Shown: positions 28,289 to 38,427, counted from the first letter of the stretch. The stretch is 64,000 nt of DNA from Sphingorhabdus lacus (GCF_009768975.1 NZ_CP035733.1:1674001-1738000); one strand, 5' to 3'. The notes: generated by a model from the letters alone, not told the origin. A program made the numbers and translations.

Positions 28289-28966
28289 ATGAATATCCTA
28301 ATGATACTGACCTCCCACGATCAACTGGGCGATACGGGCAAGAAGACTGGCTTCTGGCTGGAAGAGTTCGCCGCGCCTTATTATGTGTTCCGCGACGCTG
28401 GAGCGACGATTACCCTCGCCTCTCCCAAAGGCGGGCAGCCGCCGCTGGATCCCAAGAGCGATGCGCCCGATGCGCAGACGCCGGCGACCGAACGCTTCAA
28501 GGCTGATCTCGAGGCCAATGCGCAGCTTGCCGCGACCCAAAAGCTTTCCGAGATCGACATTTCGGCCTATGACGGCGTCTTCTATCCCGGTGGTCATGGC
28601 CCGATGTGGGACCTGGCGAATGACAGCGACTCGATCGCTCTGATCCAGGACGCCCTTGCCGCCAACAAGCCTGTTGCCGCCGTTTGCCATGCCCCGGCCG
28701 CGTTGAAGAATGTCAAAAACGCCGATGGCACACCATTGGTGAAGGGCAAAAGCGTCACCGGCTTTTCAAACAGTGAGGAAGACGCCGTCGGCCTGAGCGA
28801 TATTGTCCCCTTCCTGTTGGAAGACACCCTGAAAGAACAGGGCGGCGAATATAGCCGCGGCGATGACTGGGCGGTGCATGTCGTTGAAGACGGCCTGCTG
28901 ATCACCGGTCAGAACCCGGCCTCTTCGGAAGAGGCGGCCGAGCGCCTGCTTGCCAAACTCGGCTGA
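28289..28966 (+). CDS. DJ-1/PfpI family protein (glutamine amidotransferase-like, Hsp31 type)
   Basis: The 225-residue protein has the DJ-1/PfpI nucleophile elbow AAVCHAPAAL with Cys133 and His134, an acidic partner Glu26, and the family motif YDGVFYPGGHGPMWDLAND. Relatives act as glutathione-independent glyoxalases (glyoxalase III) or chaperones; either is possible. ATG 28289 gives the standard MNILMILTSHD start, although the Shine-Dalgarno is weak. A palindrome (about 28973-28998) lies in the gap before the convergent gene. Confidence 0.85.
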   Translation: MNILMILTSHDQLGDTGKKTGFWLEEFAAPYYVFRDAGATITLASPKGGQPPLDPKSDAPDAQTPATERFKADLEANAQLAATQKLSEIDISAYDGVFYPGGHGPMWDLANDSDSIALIQDALAANKPVAAVCHAPAALKNVKNADGTPLVKGKSVTGFSNSEEDAVGLSDIVPFLLEDTLKEQGGEYSRGDDWAVHVVEDGLLITGQNPASSEEAAERLLAKLG

Positions 28967-29002
28967 TAATGGTGGGCGCGTCGGCAACGGCGCGCCACCC
29001 GC

Positions 29003-29293
29003 TTACCAGCCCAAACGCCGCCGGTTCGCCGTGACCCGCCGCGAATAATGGGCGATACTGCCGCTGACGATCTGTTCAGGGCTGGTGCCAAGCTTTCCGG
29101 TCAGCAAGTCCGCGCCGAGTGCCATATTGGCAGACACCTTCTCGGCCACCATACGCTCTGCCTCTTTAACCGCAGAAGGTCCGCCAAAGGCGAGCGCGCC
29201 CATGCGCATTGCGATGACCATGTTCGATTCCGCCGCCAGTGCCCATGCGTCCATTCCAATACTGAACCAGTTGGGATTATTTTTCTTGCGCAT
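29003..29293 (-). CDS. Uncharacterised 96-residue protein, phasin-like in composition
   Basis: The product from ATG 29293 (MRKKNNPNWFSIGMDAWALAAESNM...) is mostly helical and Ala/Met-rich, with no membrane helix, and ends in a basic tail (YSRRVTANRRRLGW). The amphipathic, alanine-rich build resembles short phasin-like proteins, but I cannot assign a family. CAGG just before the ATG supports the start. Its upstream region holds an inverted repeat with several GATAC motifs. Confidence 0.6.
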   Translation of the reverse strand: MRKKNNPNWFSIGMDAWALAAESNMVIAMRMGALAFGGPSAVKEAERMVAEKVSANMALGADLLTGKLGTSPEQIVSGSIAHYSRRVTANRRRLGW

Positions 29294-29363
29294 GGTACCT
29301 GTTGAACTTTCCAATGATTGTTTGCCTTTATGACCCTCTACCCCTTGGGGGGCAAGAAGCTTT

Positions 29364-29420
29364 ATCTAAAGATACAAAAGACACGCAAAACGGCACTGAA
29401 ACTGTATCCTTTGTATCTTT
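29364..29420. repeat. Inverted repeat with repeated GATAC motifs
   Basis: AAAGATACAAAAG (29368-29380) and CTTTGTATCTTT (29409-29420) are inverted copies 28 bases apart, with a further GTATCC inside the loop and TATCT overlapping the left arm. It lies between two minus-strand genes. Without a T-run it is more like an operator than a terminator. Confidence 0.5.
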
Positions 29421-29423
29421 AAA

Positions 29424-29822
29424 TTAACGCGCAAGCGCCCCGCGCAGCAGCGCCATGTCCGGCCCGCCCTCCACCGACACCGACCCGCCGCGCAGCACGC
29501 GCACCGTCGTCACGCCGTTGACCGCCCGGTCGAGCAGATAATTATACTGCCGGTCCTGCCCGGCCTCCAGCGCCGCATCCCACGCATCGGCAAAGCTTTC
29601 CGCGCCCTCGCGTTCGCGCAAGCGATAGGCCGACACCCGCCCCCTGCCCACCGCCCGGCACGCAGCCCCGACCGAGCCCATGACCGACAGCGCATGGATG
29701 AAACGTTTCTGCACCAGTGGCGTCCAGCCGTCATAACGGCTGCGCTGCAAAGGTACGGGGGTGAAGTCGAAACGGTCGCCGGTTTCATCCGGCCCGTTTT
29801 GGGGTGAAGTATCCTGTTCCAT
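29424..29822 (-). CDS. Small HTH-type protein, possibly terminase-small-subunit-like
   Basis: The 132-residue protein from ATG 29822 has a DNA-binding look: QRSRYDGWTPLVQKRFIHAL, then GSVGAACRAVGRGRVSAYRLRER, which reads as a helix-turn-helix (AACRAVG-turn-VSAYRLR) of the kind seen in small terminase subunits and related regulators. The rest (FADAWDAALEAGQDRQYNYLLDRAVNG) is helical. Similar orphan genes are frequent in sphingomonads away from phages, so a phage origin is not claimed. No neighbouring phage genes are present. Confidence 0.6.
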   Translation of the reverse strand: MEQDTSPQNGPDETGDRFDFTPVPLQRSRYDGWTPLVQKRFIHALSVMGSVGAACRAVGRGRVSAYRLREREGAESFADAWDAALEAGQDRQYNYLLDRAVNGVTTVRVLRGGSVSVEGGPDMALLRGALAR

Positions 29823-29929
29823 AGGCCCCCAGAAAGCCACAGAAATACCCATGTAGGAAAGTTGTAATTGGAAGTTGGTGCGCCCCCCATCCCCGCTTGC
29901 GCCGCGCCCGTGCGGCGTTAGGATGCGCC

Positions 29930-30547
29930 ATGCTTCATAAAATCCTTGCCCCTGCCATCGCCACCGCCCTGCTTGCCGGATGCGCCACCACCCCTGCAGC
30001 CGCGCCCGACTCGCAGGCTGCGTTCATGGAACGCCTGTCGGCGCTGTGCGGCAAGGCCTTTGCCGGACGCATCATGGGCAGCGAACCCGCCGGGGCGGAC
30101 GCCGATATGGCGGGCAAGCCGCTTGTCATGCATGTGCGCAGCTGCGCCCGCGACCGGATCGAAATCCCCTTCCATGTCGGCACCGACCGCAGCCGCACCT
30201 GGGTCATAACCCGCACAGGCACGGGCCTGCGGCTGAAGCATGACCACCGGCATGAAGATGGCAGCGCCGACAAAGTCACGATGTATGGCGGCGACACGGC
30301 GGCAAGCGGAACAGCGGGGCGGCAGGATTTTCCCGTCGACGCCGAAAGCATCGCAAATTTCCGCGCCATCGGACTGGACCGTTCGGTGACCAATGTGTGG
30401 AGCGTGGAGGTCAGCGACGCGCGCGACGCCAAACCCGTTTTCGTCTATGAGCTGCGCCGTCCGGCGGGGCCGACGGCGCGTCTGTTCCGGGTGGAGTTCG
30501 ACCTGACGCAGACGGTCGATGCGCCGCCCACGCCATGGGGCTGGTAA
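29930..30547 (+). CDS. Putative lipoprotein, unknown function
   Basis: The 205-residue product from ATG 29930 has a lipoprotein signal with lipobox LLAGC (Cys17) and an alanine/proline linker, then a single domain with landmarks LCGKAFAGRIMGSEPAGAD, HVRSCARDRIEIPFHVG and a C-terminal VYELRRPAGPTARLFRVEFDL. I know no function; similar lipoproteins exist in sphingomonads. It converges on the basic Lys/Ala-rich gene, 15 bases apart. Confidence 0.65.
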   Translation: MLHKILAPAIATALLAGCATTPAAAPDSQAAFMERLSALCGKAFAGRIMGSEPAGADADMAGKPLVMHVRSCARDRIEIPFHVGTDRSRTWVITRTGTGLRLKHDHRHEDGSADKVTMYGGDTAASGTAGRQDFPVDAESIANFRAIGLDRSVTNVWSVEVSDARDAKPVFVYELRRPAGPTARLFRVEFDLTQTVDAPPTPWGW

Positions 30548-30562
30548 CGTCCTGAAGGGGCG

Positions 30563-31297
30563 TTATTGCAGCGCGCGCAGGCGGGCGATTTCCTGACGTA
30601 GCGCGGTGTTTTCCGCGATCAGATCCGCCATTTTGGGCACGCGCTTGCGCGTTTTCGGGCGCGGCGCGAACATCTTGGCGATGTCCGACACCCGTGTCCG
30701 CATCCAATAGCCGACAACATCCAGCAAATTGTTTTTCCGGTAGACCGCAACCGCCCGTGCACGGGGCAGCGGGGTCCGGTCATCCGGCATCGCCACGGGC
30801 TGCGGGAGCGGTAAAGCCATATCGGCAACCGCAGGCGCAGCGATTGCGGTGGCGGGCGGCGTGATCGCCATGACAAGGGGTTCTGCCCCCGCGCGAAGTT
30901 CATCCGTTTTCTTCGCGCGGGGTTTTCGGGGGGCAGCCTTTTTGGCTGTCTTCTTGTGTACCGCAGGTTTTGCGACCCTGGGCTTTGCGGCGGTAGATTT
31001 GGATTTGGCGGCGGTGCGCGTCTTTTTGGACTTGGACGCAGGCTTTGCGGGTTTCAGCGCGACGGCCGAAGATGTGACGGCCCGCAAAGGCAGAGGGATG
31101 ATCAGCGCGGTTCCGGAATCGGTCGGAAGAGAGCGCCGTTCAAGCTTGATATCAGGTGGAAAAGTGGGCGGACGAATGGCATCGGCGCGGACAAAGAAAG
31201 CGGGATTGGTGTCTCGGCTTTTCCAGTCGGCCTGCCGACCTTTACCCGTGTTTTTCTGCGCCTTTTTACGCGCAATCTCGACAATGCGATTTTCCAT
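30563..31297 (-). CDS. Basic Lys/Ala/Pro-rich protein with C-terminal coiled coil
   Basis: The 244-residue protein has three parts: an N-terminal basic helix (MENRIVEIARKKAQKN), a middle of about residues 80-135 that is almost only Lys, Ala, Pro, Arg, Ser and Thr in histone-H1-like AKP/KKT repeats, and a C-terminal conserved-looking part with a membrane-proximal or DNA-facing segment (YRKNNLLDVVGYWMRTRVSDIAKMF) followed by a short coiled coil (LIAENTALRQEIARLRAL). There is no signal peptide. It could bind nucleic acid or polyphosphate through the basic part; that is inference. No family recognised. Confidence 0.6.
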   Translation of the reverse strand: MENRIVEIARKKAQKNTGKGRQADWKSRDTNPAFFVRADAIRPPTFPPDIKLERRSLPTDSGTALIIPLPLRAVTSSAVALKPAKPASKSKKTRTAAKSKSTAAKPRVAKPAVHKKTAKKAAPRKPRAKKTDELRAGAEPLVMAITPPATAIAAPAVADMALPLPQPVAMPDDRTPLPRARAVAVYRKNNLLDVVGYWMRTRVSDIAKMFAPRPKTRKRVPKMADLIAENTALRQEIARLRALQ

Positions 31298-31456
31298 CTA
31301 ACTGTCTTCCCCCAGACGTAGTGGTCGACTCAAAGTTATAGGCATAGATATTGTTGGCAAGCGGAGATGAAACCAAAATGGACTGGTATTGGGCGGGGGA
31401 GGTAGTGCGCTCCTTCACCGCCGAACCCCTCTCCAACTCCGCCACCGGGAACATCC
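31298..31456. other. Gene-free stretch with half a family-A repeat
   Basis: No protein-like frame is present between the Lys/Ala-rich gene and the family-B palindrome. Bases about 31425-31446 (CCCCTCTCCAACTCCGCC) match the left end of the family-A repeat copy at 32058. The rest holds nothing I recognise. Confidence 0.5.
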
Positions 31457-31534
31457 CCGTCACCCTGAACTTGTTTCAGGGTCTTAATTTTCGACGTCGC
31501 TGACTAAGACCCTGAAACAAGCTCAGGGTGACGG
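31457..31534. repeat. Palindromic repeat family B, intergenic copy
   Basis: Two 30-base arms (31457-31486 and 31505-31534) are reverse complements with one mismatch and surround an 18-base centre. The arm carries ACCCTGAACTTGTTTCAGGG. Twenty-eight bases of the left arm are identical, as reverse complement, to 58003-58030 inside glyS. This is the well-known sphingomonad palindrome whose translation gives HPELVSGS and KQVQHDG-like peptides. Confidence 0.85.
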
Positions 31535-31587
31535 TGTTGATGGCGGATTTCTATCAGTAACGCGTCACGCGCCCCACGCCCTCACCC

Positions 31588-31959
31588 CTATTTACACATC
31601 CGGTCCCGCTGCTCTTCCCAATAATGCCGCTCTTCCAGATAGGCATTATGCCGGTCCACAGCCTGCCGGTGGCCGTCCATATCGTCGAGCTGATAAGCAT
31701 AGTCCGCCAGCCGTTCGGTCAGAATCTGCGCCTCTTTCATATCGGAGATCAGGCTGCCGAGCATCGAGCAGCCGCGGGTGAAATCCTTCTCCGTCTTGAT
31801 ATCGGTTTTCAGCGAATTGATCCGGTCGACCACCCTGTTCATTTCGGTGACGGTGGAATTATACTGCATCAGATAGAAACTGCGCCCCTGTGCCACAGCA
31901 GACGGCGTCGAGCCCAAAACGCCCAACGCCAAAACCCCTGCCCAAACATACCCCTTCAT
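31588..31959 (-). CDS. Small secreted helical protein, unknown function
   Basis: The 123-residue product from ATG 31959 has a signal peptide (MKGYVWAGVLALGVLGSTPSAVAQ) and a helical mature part with heptad-like spacing (YNSTVTEMNRVVDRINSLKTDIKTEKDF ... HYWEEQRDRMCK). It has two cysteines (CSML and the terminal CK) that could pair. No family recognised. CAGG before the ATG supports the start. It lies between two palindromic repeats. Confidence 0.65.
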   Translation of the reverse strand: MKGYVWAGVLALGVLGSTPSAVAQGRSFYLMQYNSTVTEMNRVVDRINSLKTDIKTEKDFTRGCSMLGSLISDMKEAQILTERLADYAYQLDDMDGHRQAVDRHNAYLEERHYWEEQRDRMCK

Positions 31960-32057
31960 CCTGCAACCCCCATTGCATTGCCAAGTTCGGCGCAAAACAT
32001 AGCCGCAGGAAAAATCATTTGGGAAGCGCCTTTTTGCTTTTTCCCCTCACCGCCAAG

Positions 32058-32168
32058 CCCCTCTCCAACTCCGCCTAGGCCTGTCGGCCAAGGCTCCGTA
32101 TCCTCTCCCCTTCAGGGGAGAGGTACGAAGTCTTACGGCTTCAGCCGTTAGACGAAGTGGAGAGGGGG
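32058..32168. repeat. Palindromic repeat family A, second copy
   Basis: Arms CCCCTCTCCAACTCCGCCTAGG... and ...CGAAGTGGAGAGGGGG face outward around AGGGGAGAGGTACGAAG, so two units are joined head to head, the opposite arrangement to the atpD-atpC copy at 4274-4436. Shared blocks are GAGAGGTACGAAG, GTTAGACGAAGT and GAGGGG. With the flanks it fills the stretch between 31960 and 32259, which holds no gene. Confidence 0.75.
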
Positions 32169-32259
32169 AGTGCGCGCGCTCCGCCACCCTGCCCACCAAC
32201 CAACCCGAACGCACCCGTGGTGCCGGGGACGTAATTGCTATATACCCCCCGAACAGCAC

Positions 32260-32754
32260 ATGACGTCCGATAGCCCCAATCCCCTGCCCCATAGCTCCCC
32301 GCCCTTATCGCCCCGCATATTGGTCGATGCCGACGCCTGTCCGGTGAAGGAGGAGATTTACAAGGTCGCCTGGCGTCGCAATGTGCCCGTCGTGCTGGTC
32401 AGCAACGCGCGCTTTCGCATGCCCGACCATCCGCTGATTACCCGGCATATCGTATCAGACAGTTTCGACGCGGCGGATGACTGGATTGCGGAGCAGGCGG
32501 ACGGGCGGAGCATCGTGATCACCGCCGACATATTGCTGGCGGACCGCTGCCTGAAGGCAGGGGCGGTCGTCATCGGCAATAATGGCAAGCCGTTCACCAG
32601 CGCCTCCATCGGCAGCGCCATCGCCACCCGCGCCATCATGGCCGACCTGCGCGCCGGAATGGACGGCATCACCGGAGGCCCGGCGCCGTTTGCCAAAGCG
32701 GACCGGTCACGATTTTTGCAGGCGTTGGATGAGGCGTTGGTGCGGTTGGGGTGA
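32260..32754 (+). CDS. YaiI/YqxD family protein (UPF0178)
   Basis: The 164-residue protein shows the UPF0178 signature ILVDADACPVKEEIYKVAWRR near the N-terminus, then VVLVSNARFRMP, DSFDAADDWIAE, VITADILLADRCL and a C-terminal FLQALDEAL. The Asp pattern suggests a PIN-like nuclease fold, but the function is not established. ATG 32260 is taken as the start; 90 bases of open frame upstream lie in the repeat-flanking region and are not protein-like. Confidence 0.88.
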   Translation: MTSDSPNPLPHSSPPLSPRILVDADACPVKEEIYKVAWRRNVPVVLVSNARFRMPDHPLITRHIVSDSFDAADDWIAEQADGRSIVITADILLADRCLKAGAVVIGNNGKPFTSASIGSAIATRAIMADLRAGMDGITGGPAPFAKADRSRFLQALDEALVRLG

Positions 32755-33030
32755 GGGTCTGATTAGTGTGCTGTCCCAGGAATTTAAGGGACGCGGTGAG
32801 AGGCGCGTGCTGCTTGGGAGCAGACACCAGCCATCATGAGGTGGTCGCGGAGCACACGACAGCGGGCGAGCCGCAGCGGTTAGTGGAGAAGTTGGTGCCT
32901 TGGGGTTGGTGATTAGTGGCAAGCCCCTGCAGTTTGCAGCCGACATGCTTGCAACCTTGACTTCTTGGGAAATATAAGCCATATTAGACACGGTCTGAAA
33001 CATGGCTCAACCATGGATTAGGACTGACCC
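32755..33030. other. Gene-free stretch before the DUF3800 gene
   Basis: Short frames exist on both strands but none has a Shine-Dalgarno or recognisable protein content. The base composition shifts towards A/T near its right end. A small CATGG-CTCAA-CCATG palindrome lies at 33001-33015. Confidence 0.5.
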
Positions 33031-33066
33031 GGCGGGTGGCGAAAGCCGCCCGCCCTAATTGTTTTT
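33031..33066 (+). terminator. Rho-independent terminator downstream of the YaiI gene
   Basis: GGCGGGTGGC-GAAA-GCCGCCCGCC is a 10-base-pair stem with one G-T pair and a tetraloop, followed by CTAATTGTTTTT. It lies 277 bases past the YaiI stop and just beyond the DUF3800 stop codon on the other strand. Confidence 0.5.
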
Positions 33067-33071
33067 ATCAC

Positions 33072-33824
33072 TCACAACTTGACGATTCCCAGAGGGTCGA
33101 ACCTACTAGCACTCACATTGAGAACCGGCATCAGGCGGTCGAAATATCGATCAGCCTTTTTTCTTTTAACGTAAGAGTTCGGTCTGAAGCGTTGATGGAG
33201 AAAATAGGCGCAAACATCTGCCATTTGGACAGGTAGAGAGCTTTTAGAATCTTTACCGTGAGGATCTTCGATGACGCGGACAATTGGGATATTCCTCGCA
33301 GCTGCGCCAAAAGAACTCGGGATTGGATTGTAAACGGCCATTCGGCGAACCATACGAGACAGCTTTTCACCTGCAGTCGCGTCCGTTAGCACCAAGCCAT
33401 AGTCGTCTTTAAATCCGCCAGGAAAGTTTCCATGCAGCAACGTATTTTCAAAGCGCTGAAACAATGTTCCCCAAGCGTTCTGGAACACGTCATAGCCTGC
33501 CGTCTTGGAACTTTTATCGACAACCACGTTGGTAATGAGAATGTCTGGCGTCTTCGCCAGCTCATCGATTGTATTACGCAAGATCGACAAACGGTCGAAT
33601 TTAGCAAGGCCATGGATTGGGCTACGGATGTACTCCGATGCGTGCAGTTCCGTTCGTACGGGCAGTCCATAAACTGAATTGAGCGTTTTCCTGAACGCAA
33701 TGAGGCGATTGACAAAATCTCGCCATCTCTTTTCATGAACGACTATTCCGCTAAGACAGAAAAAAGGCGACGGTGAATTTACCAGCCCAGTGTCGCCGCT
33801 TTCGTCTACATACATCAAGTACAT
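33072..33824 (-). CDS. DUF3800 family protein
   Basis: The 250-residue protein starts with the DUF3800 hallmark MYLMYVDESGDTG and FFCLSGIVVHEKRWRDF, and later shows ELHASEYI, LVLTDATAGEK, IVRVIEDPHGKDSKSSLPVQMADVCAYFLHQRF, the acidic pattern of an RNase-H-like fold (Asp7, Glu8, Asp11; later Asp and the QxAD motif). DUF3800 genes are common in mobile and defence-rich regions, but their function is not settled. Codon use looks more A/T-rich than in neighbouring genes. No partner gene is clear, apart from a small broken frame upstream. Confidence 0.85.
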   Translation of the reverse strand: MYLMYVDESGDTGLVNSPSPFFCLSGIVVHEKRWRDFVNRLIAFRKTLNSVYGLPVRTELHASEYIRSPIHGLAKFDRLSILRNTIDELAKTPDILITNVVVDKSSKTAGYDVFQNAWGTLFQRFENTLLHGNFPGGFKDDYGLVLTDATAGEKLSRMVRRMAVYNPIPSSFGAAARNIPIVRVIEDPHGKDSKSSLPVQMADVCAYFLHQRFRPNSYVKRKKADRYFDRLMPVLNVSASRFDPLGIVKL

Positions 33825-33860
33825 TTCTCTAACTCACTTTGCCCGATACCGACCTCGTAA

Positions 33861-34070
33861 TCACTTTTTTATCTTTTTCCAACTACTTGGCAAGTCAGGC
33901 ATATCTTCTTCGAGATCTGGCGCCCCAATTTCCGCTGCATGCATTATAAGTGCATTCCAGAAGCGATCTGGCACTTTGCCTTTCTCATACTGACGACGAA
34001 TTACGTGATAAGGATTCCAAATTAGAGCGTACCGGCCTCGGCCTCCTCCACCCCACCCCCAACCAACCAC
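33861..34070 (-). pseudogene. Probable remnant of a small HTH regulator
   Basis: The frame of 69 codons begins in low-complexity G-rich sequence (MVGWGWGGGGRGR), which is unlikely to be native. From about residue 17 it turns into a plausible protein: NPYHVIRRQYEKGKVPDRFW, then NALIMHAAEIGAPDLEEDM, which resembles the second half of small Cro/YdaS-like helix-turn-helix regulators. The first half of the domain is missing. It lies just upstream of the DUF3800 gene on the same strand and may be what is left of its regulator. A short intact gene cannot be ruled out. Confidence 0.35.
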
Positions 34071-34153
34071 CCAAAATCTTAATCATTCCCCCTGCATCAT
34101 AAACATCCGCCTCCCCTATCAAAGATAGGGACGGGCGGTCGTTTAGTGGTGCT

Positions 34154-34897
34154 ATGGATGAGATGAATATCGCGGCGACCAAGGTGAGGCTGGTTTTGAC
34201 GGGGATAGGCGTCGTTGCCTTTTCCGTCATCGCGTCGCTGGTTGCCACGCATATCAGTTTCCAGATCAGTGGCACCGCCGATTATGCCACGACCATGATG
34301 GTGGCGTTCATCATTCCGATGCTGGTGGCCCCGCCCTCCTACGGCTTTGTCGCTTTTTTAAGCTGGAAGCTGAAAAAGGCGAATGAGCGGCTCGACAAGC
34401 TGGCGCATCTTGATCCGTTGACGGCGCTCCATAACCGCCGGTCCTTTGTCGATGCCGCCACCGCGCGGCTGGGCACGGGCAGCAGCCATATGCTCGCCAT
34501 GATCGACATCGACCATTTCAAGAAGATCAACGACCGGATCGGCCATGCAGGGGGCGACAATGCGTTGAAGCACGCCGCCGAGGTGCTGCGCAGTGCCGCC
34601 CCCAAAGAGGCCCTGCTCGCCCGTTTGGGCGGGGAGGAGTTCGGCTTGCTCTTCGCGATCCCCCACGATGAGCGCGGCGCGGCGGCCACGGCGGCCAAGG
34701 CGCATATCGAGGCGATGCGCCTGCAGCTGGAGGCCATGCCGCTCATCACGCCGCAGGGGCTGATCCATGTGACGGCGAGCTTCGGGCTTGCCATCAGCCG
34801 CCCGGACGAAACGCTCGACACCCTGCTCAGCCGCGCCGACATGGCGCTCTACGCCGCGAAGAACGCCGGCCGCAACCGCCTGCAACTGTCGATGTAA
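34154..34897 (+). CDS. Membrane-bound diguanylate cyclase (GGDEF domain)
   Basis: The 247-residue protein has two membrane helices (about residues 13-36 and 46-71) and one GGDEF domain. The active-site motif is GGEEF at 159-163, and the substrate-binding IDIDHFKKINDRIGHAGGDNAL precedes it, so the enzyme should make cyclic-di-GMP from GTP. The inhibitory I-site (RxxD five residues before the motif) is replaced by PKEA, so product feedback is probably absent. It has no sensory domain beyond the membrane part. It is convergent with thiC. Confidence 0.9.
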   Translation: MDEMNIAATKVRLVLTGIGVVAFSVIASLVATHISFQISGTADYATTMMVAFIIPMLVAPPSYGFVAFLSWKLKKANERLDKLAHLDPLTALHNRRSFVDAATARLGTGSSHMLAMIDIDHFKKINDRIGHAGGDNALKHAAEVLRSAAPKEALLARLGGEEFGLLFAIPHDERGAAATAAKAHIEAMRLQLEAMPLITPQGLIHVTASFGLAISRPDETLDTLLSRADMALYAAKNAGRNRLQLSM

Positions 34898-34925
34898 CAG
34901 CTACGGGCGGCTGGCTTAGGCTGGC

Positions 34926-36922
<1,997 letters not shown>

Positions 36923-37005
36923 GGTGGGGTGATAGGCCTTCTCCATCCGGCTGTCGAGAGGTGGCTGTTGACGAACACCCGTCTGCTCCCCCATGTGTCG
37001 TCGGC

Positions 37006-37689
37006 ATGGAACTTCCCGAACCAAAGATCAGCGTCCGCGCCATGGGACGCGAAGGTGAGCCGCTGGTCGTCATCGACAGCTTTAGCGGGATCGCCGACGA
37101 ATTGCTGCAGGCAGGCTATGCCGCGGCCTACCAGCATGCCGGCGCATCCTATCCCGGCATACGATCCTGGGCCGACCCCAGCTATCTCGACCGGCGGCGC
37201 GACCTGATGATGCAGATCATGCAGCGGGTGTTCGGCTTTACCCAAGGCGTACGGCTGGACGCCTCGACCTTTTCACTTGTCACGCAGGACGAGGCAGAAC
37301 TGTCCCCGTTGCAGCGTATCCCCCATTATGATCATGCGGGCGGCGAGGTCATCGCGATCATGCACTATCTGATGGGTCCTGAAAGCGGCGGCACCGCCTT
37401 TTACCGCCACCGGCGGACAGGCTTTGAGACAATAACGCCCCAGCGGGAGGACCATTATAACGCCGCACTCGCCCAGGACGAGCGCGCCTATGGCATGCCA
37501 CCGGCACGCTATTGCTATGGCGATACCGATTGGTTCGAACTGATTGACGAGGTGGAAGCCGTGCCGGACCGGCTGGTCCTCTATCGCGGACGGCAATTGC
37601 ACTCGGGCATCATCCCCGACCCGTCCATCCTGTCACCCGACCCGCACAAGGGGCGTCTGACGATCAACATGTTCCTGATCGGCGCGTGA
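37006..37689 (+). CDS. DUF6445 family protein, 2-oxoglutarate/Fe(II)-oxygenase-like
   Basis: The 227-residue protein has IPHYDHAGGEVIAIMHYL (HxD at His107/Asp109), GGTAFYRHRRTGFE and a distal VLYRGRQLHSGII with His199, the spacing of the facial triad in Fe(II)/2-oxoglutarate dioxygenases; Arg217 in GRLTINMF may hold the cosubstrate. These features match DUF6445. The target is unknown. I start it at ATG 37006 (MELPEPK); the frame runs back through the divergent TPP riboswitch but that part is not coding. Confidence 0.8.
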   Translation: MELPEPKISVRAMGREGEPLVVIDSFSGIADELLQAGYAAAYQHAGASYPGIRSWADPSYLDRRRDLMMQIMQRVFGFTQGVRLDASTFSLVTQDEAELSPLQRIPHYDHAGGEVIAIMHYLMGPESGGTAFYRHRRTGFETITPQREDHYNAALAQDERAYGMPPARYCYGDTDWFELIDEVEAVPDRLVLYRGRQLHSGIIPDPSILSPDPHKGRLTINMFLIGA

Positions 37690-37785
37690 TCCAAAATCGG
37701 ACTCCGGCTTTCCGATTCCGATTGACCGAATCTGGACCCGCTATCAATATCCTCTGGCCGCATCTCGCGGCAACAGGGGTTGCAA

Positions 37786-38421
37786 GTGTTTGATTTTTGG
37801 TTCGCTAGTGAAAACCTCCCCTTTGTCGGGGCGGGCTTTCTGCTGATCGGCCTCATGATCCTGCAGTTCAGTGGCCTCACCGATTTCGCCCCCGATCTTG
37901 ATAGCGATATGGACGGCGATGTGGATGGTGCGGGCGTTGCTGACGGCTTGCTCAGCTTTCTGGGACTGGGGCGTTTGCCGTTGATGATCTGGCTGGCGCT
38001 GCTGCTTTTGATGTTCATGCTCATTGGCTTTGCCGGACAGCAAATTGTCCAGGGCCTGACGGGCATGCTGCTCTCACCTTGGCTGGCGACACCTGCTGCG
38101 GCGCTCGCGGCGTTGCCCGCTACGGCAATTCTTGCGCGGCCATTGGGACGGATCATGCCGAAGGACGAAACGACGGCTGTTTCAATCGACAGTCTTGTTG
38201 GCCGCTTTGCCGTTCTGGATTTGGGAACGGCCAAAAAGGGCTCCCCTGCCCGCGCAAAGGTGCTGGATGTTCACGGCCATCCGCATTTTGTGATGGTTGA
38301 ACCGGACAATGAAGGACAGCAATTCACCTCGGGTGAAAAGCTGCTGCTTGTTCGGCGCGAGGGCGATTTGTTTAAAGCAATTTCACAGGGCGGGCAGCAT
38401 TTGCCCCGATTGGAAGGATAA
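37786..38421 (+). CDS. YqiJ-like OB-fold membrane protein
   Basis: The 211-residue protein has two or three membrane helices (about residues 12-30, 63-86 and 95-118), an acidic loop DLDSDMDGDVDGAG, and a C-terminal OB-fold domain (ARAKVLDVHGHPHFVMVEPDN ... GEKLLLVRREGDLFKAI) as in E. coli YqiJ/NfeD-like proteins. These work with flotillins in membrane microdomains. AGGGG six bases before GTG 37786 makes that start likely; TTG 37780 is the alternative. It is coupled to the flotillin gene, 6 bases downstream. Confidence 0.85.
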   Translation: MFDFWFASENLPFVGAGFLLIGLMILQFSGLTDFAPDLDSDMDGDVDGAGVADGLLSFLGLGRLPLMIWLALLLLMFMLIGFAGQQIVQGLTGMLLSPWLATPAAALAALPATAILARPLGRIMPKDETTAVSIDSLVGRFAVLDLGTAKKGSPARAKVLDVHGHPHFVMVEPDNEGQQFTSGEKLLLVRREGDLFKAISQGGQHLPRLEG

Positions 38422-38427
38422 AAGATA

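Noticed and set aside
29424-29822. Prophage remnant based on a terminase-small-subunit-like HTH
   Set aside because: No other phage genes, integrase or attachment repeats are nearby, and such orphan HTH proteins are common in this group.
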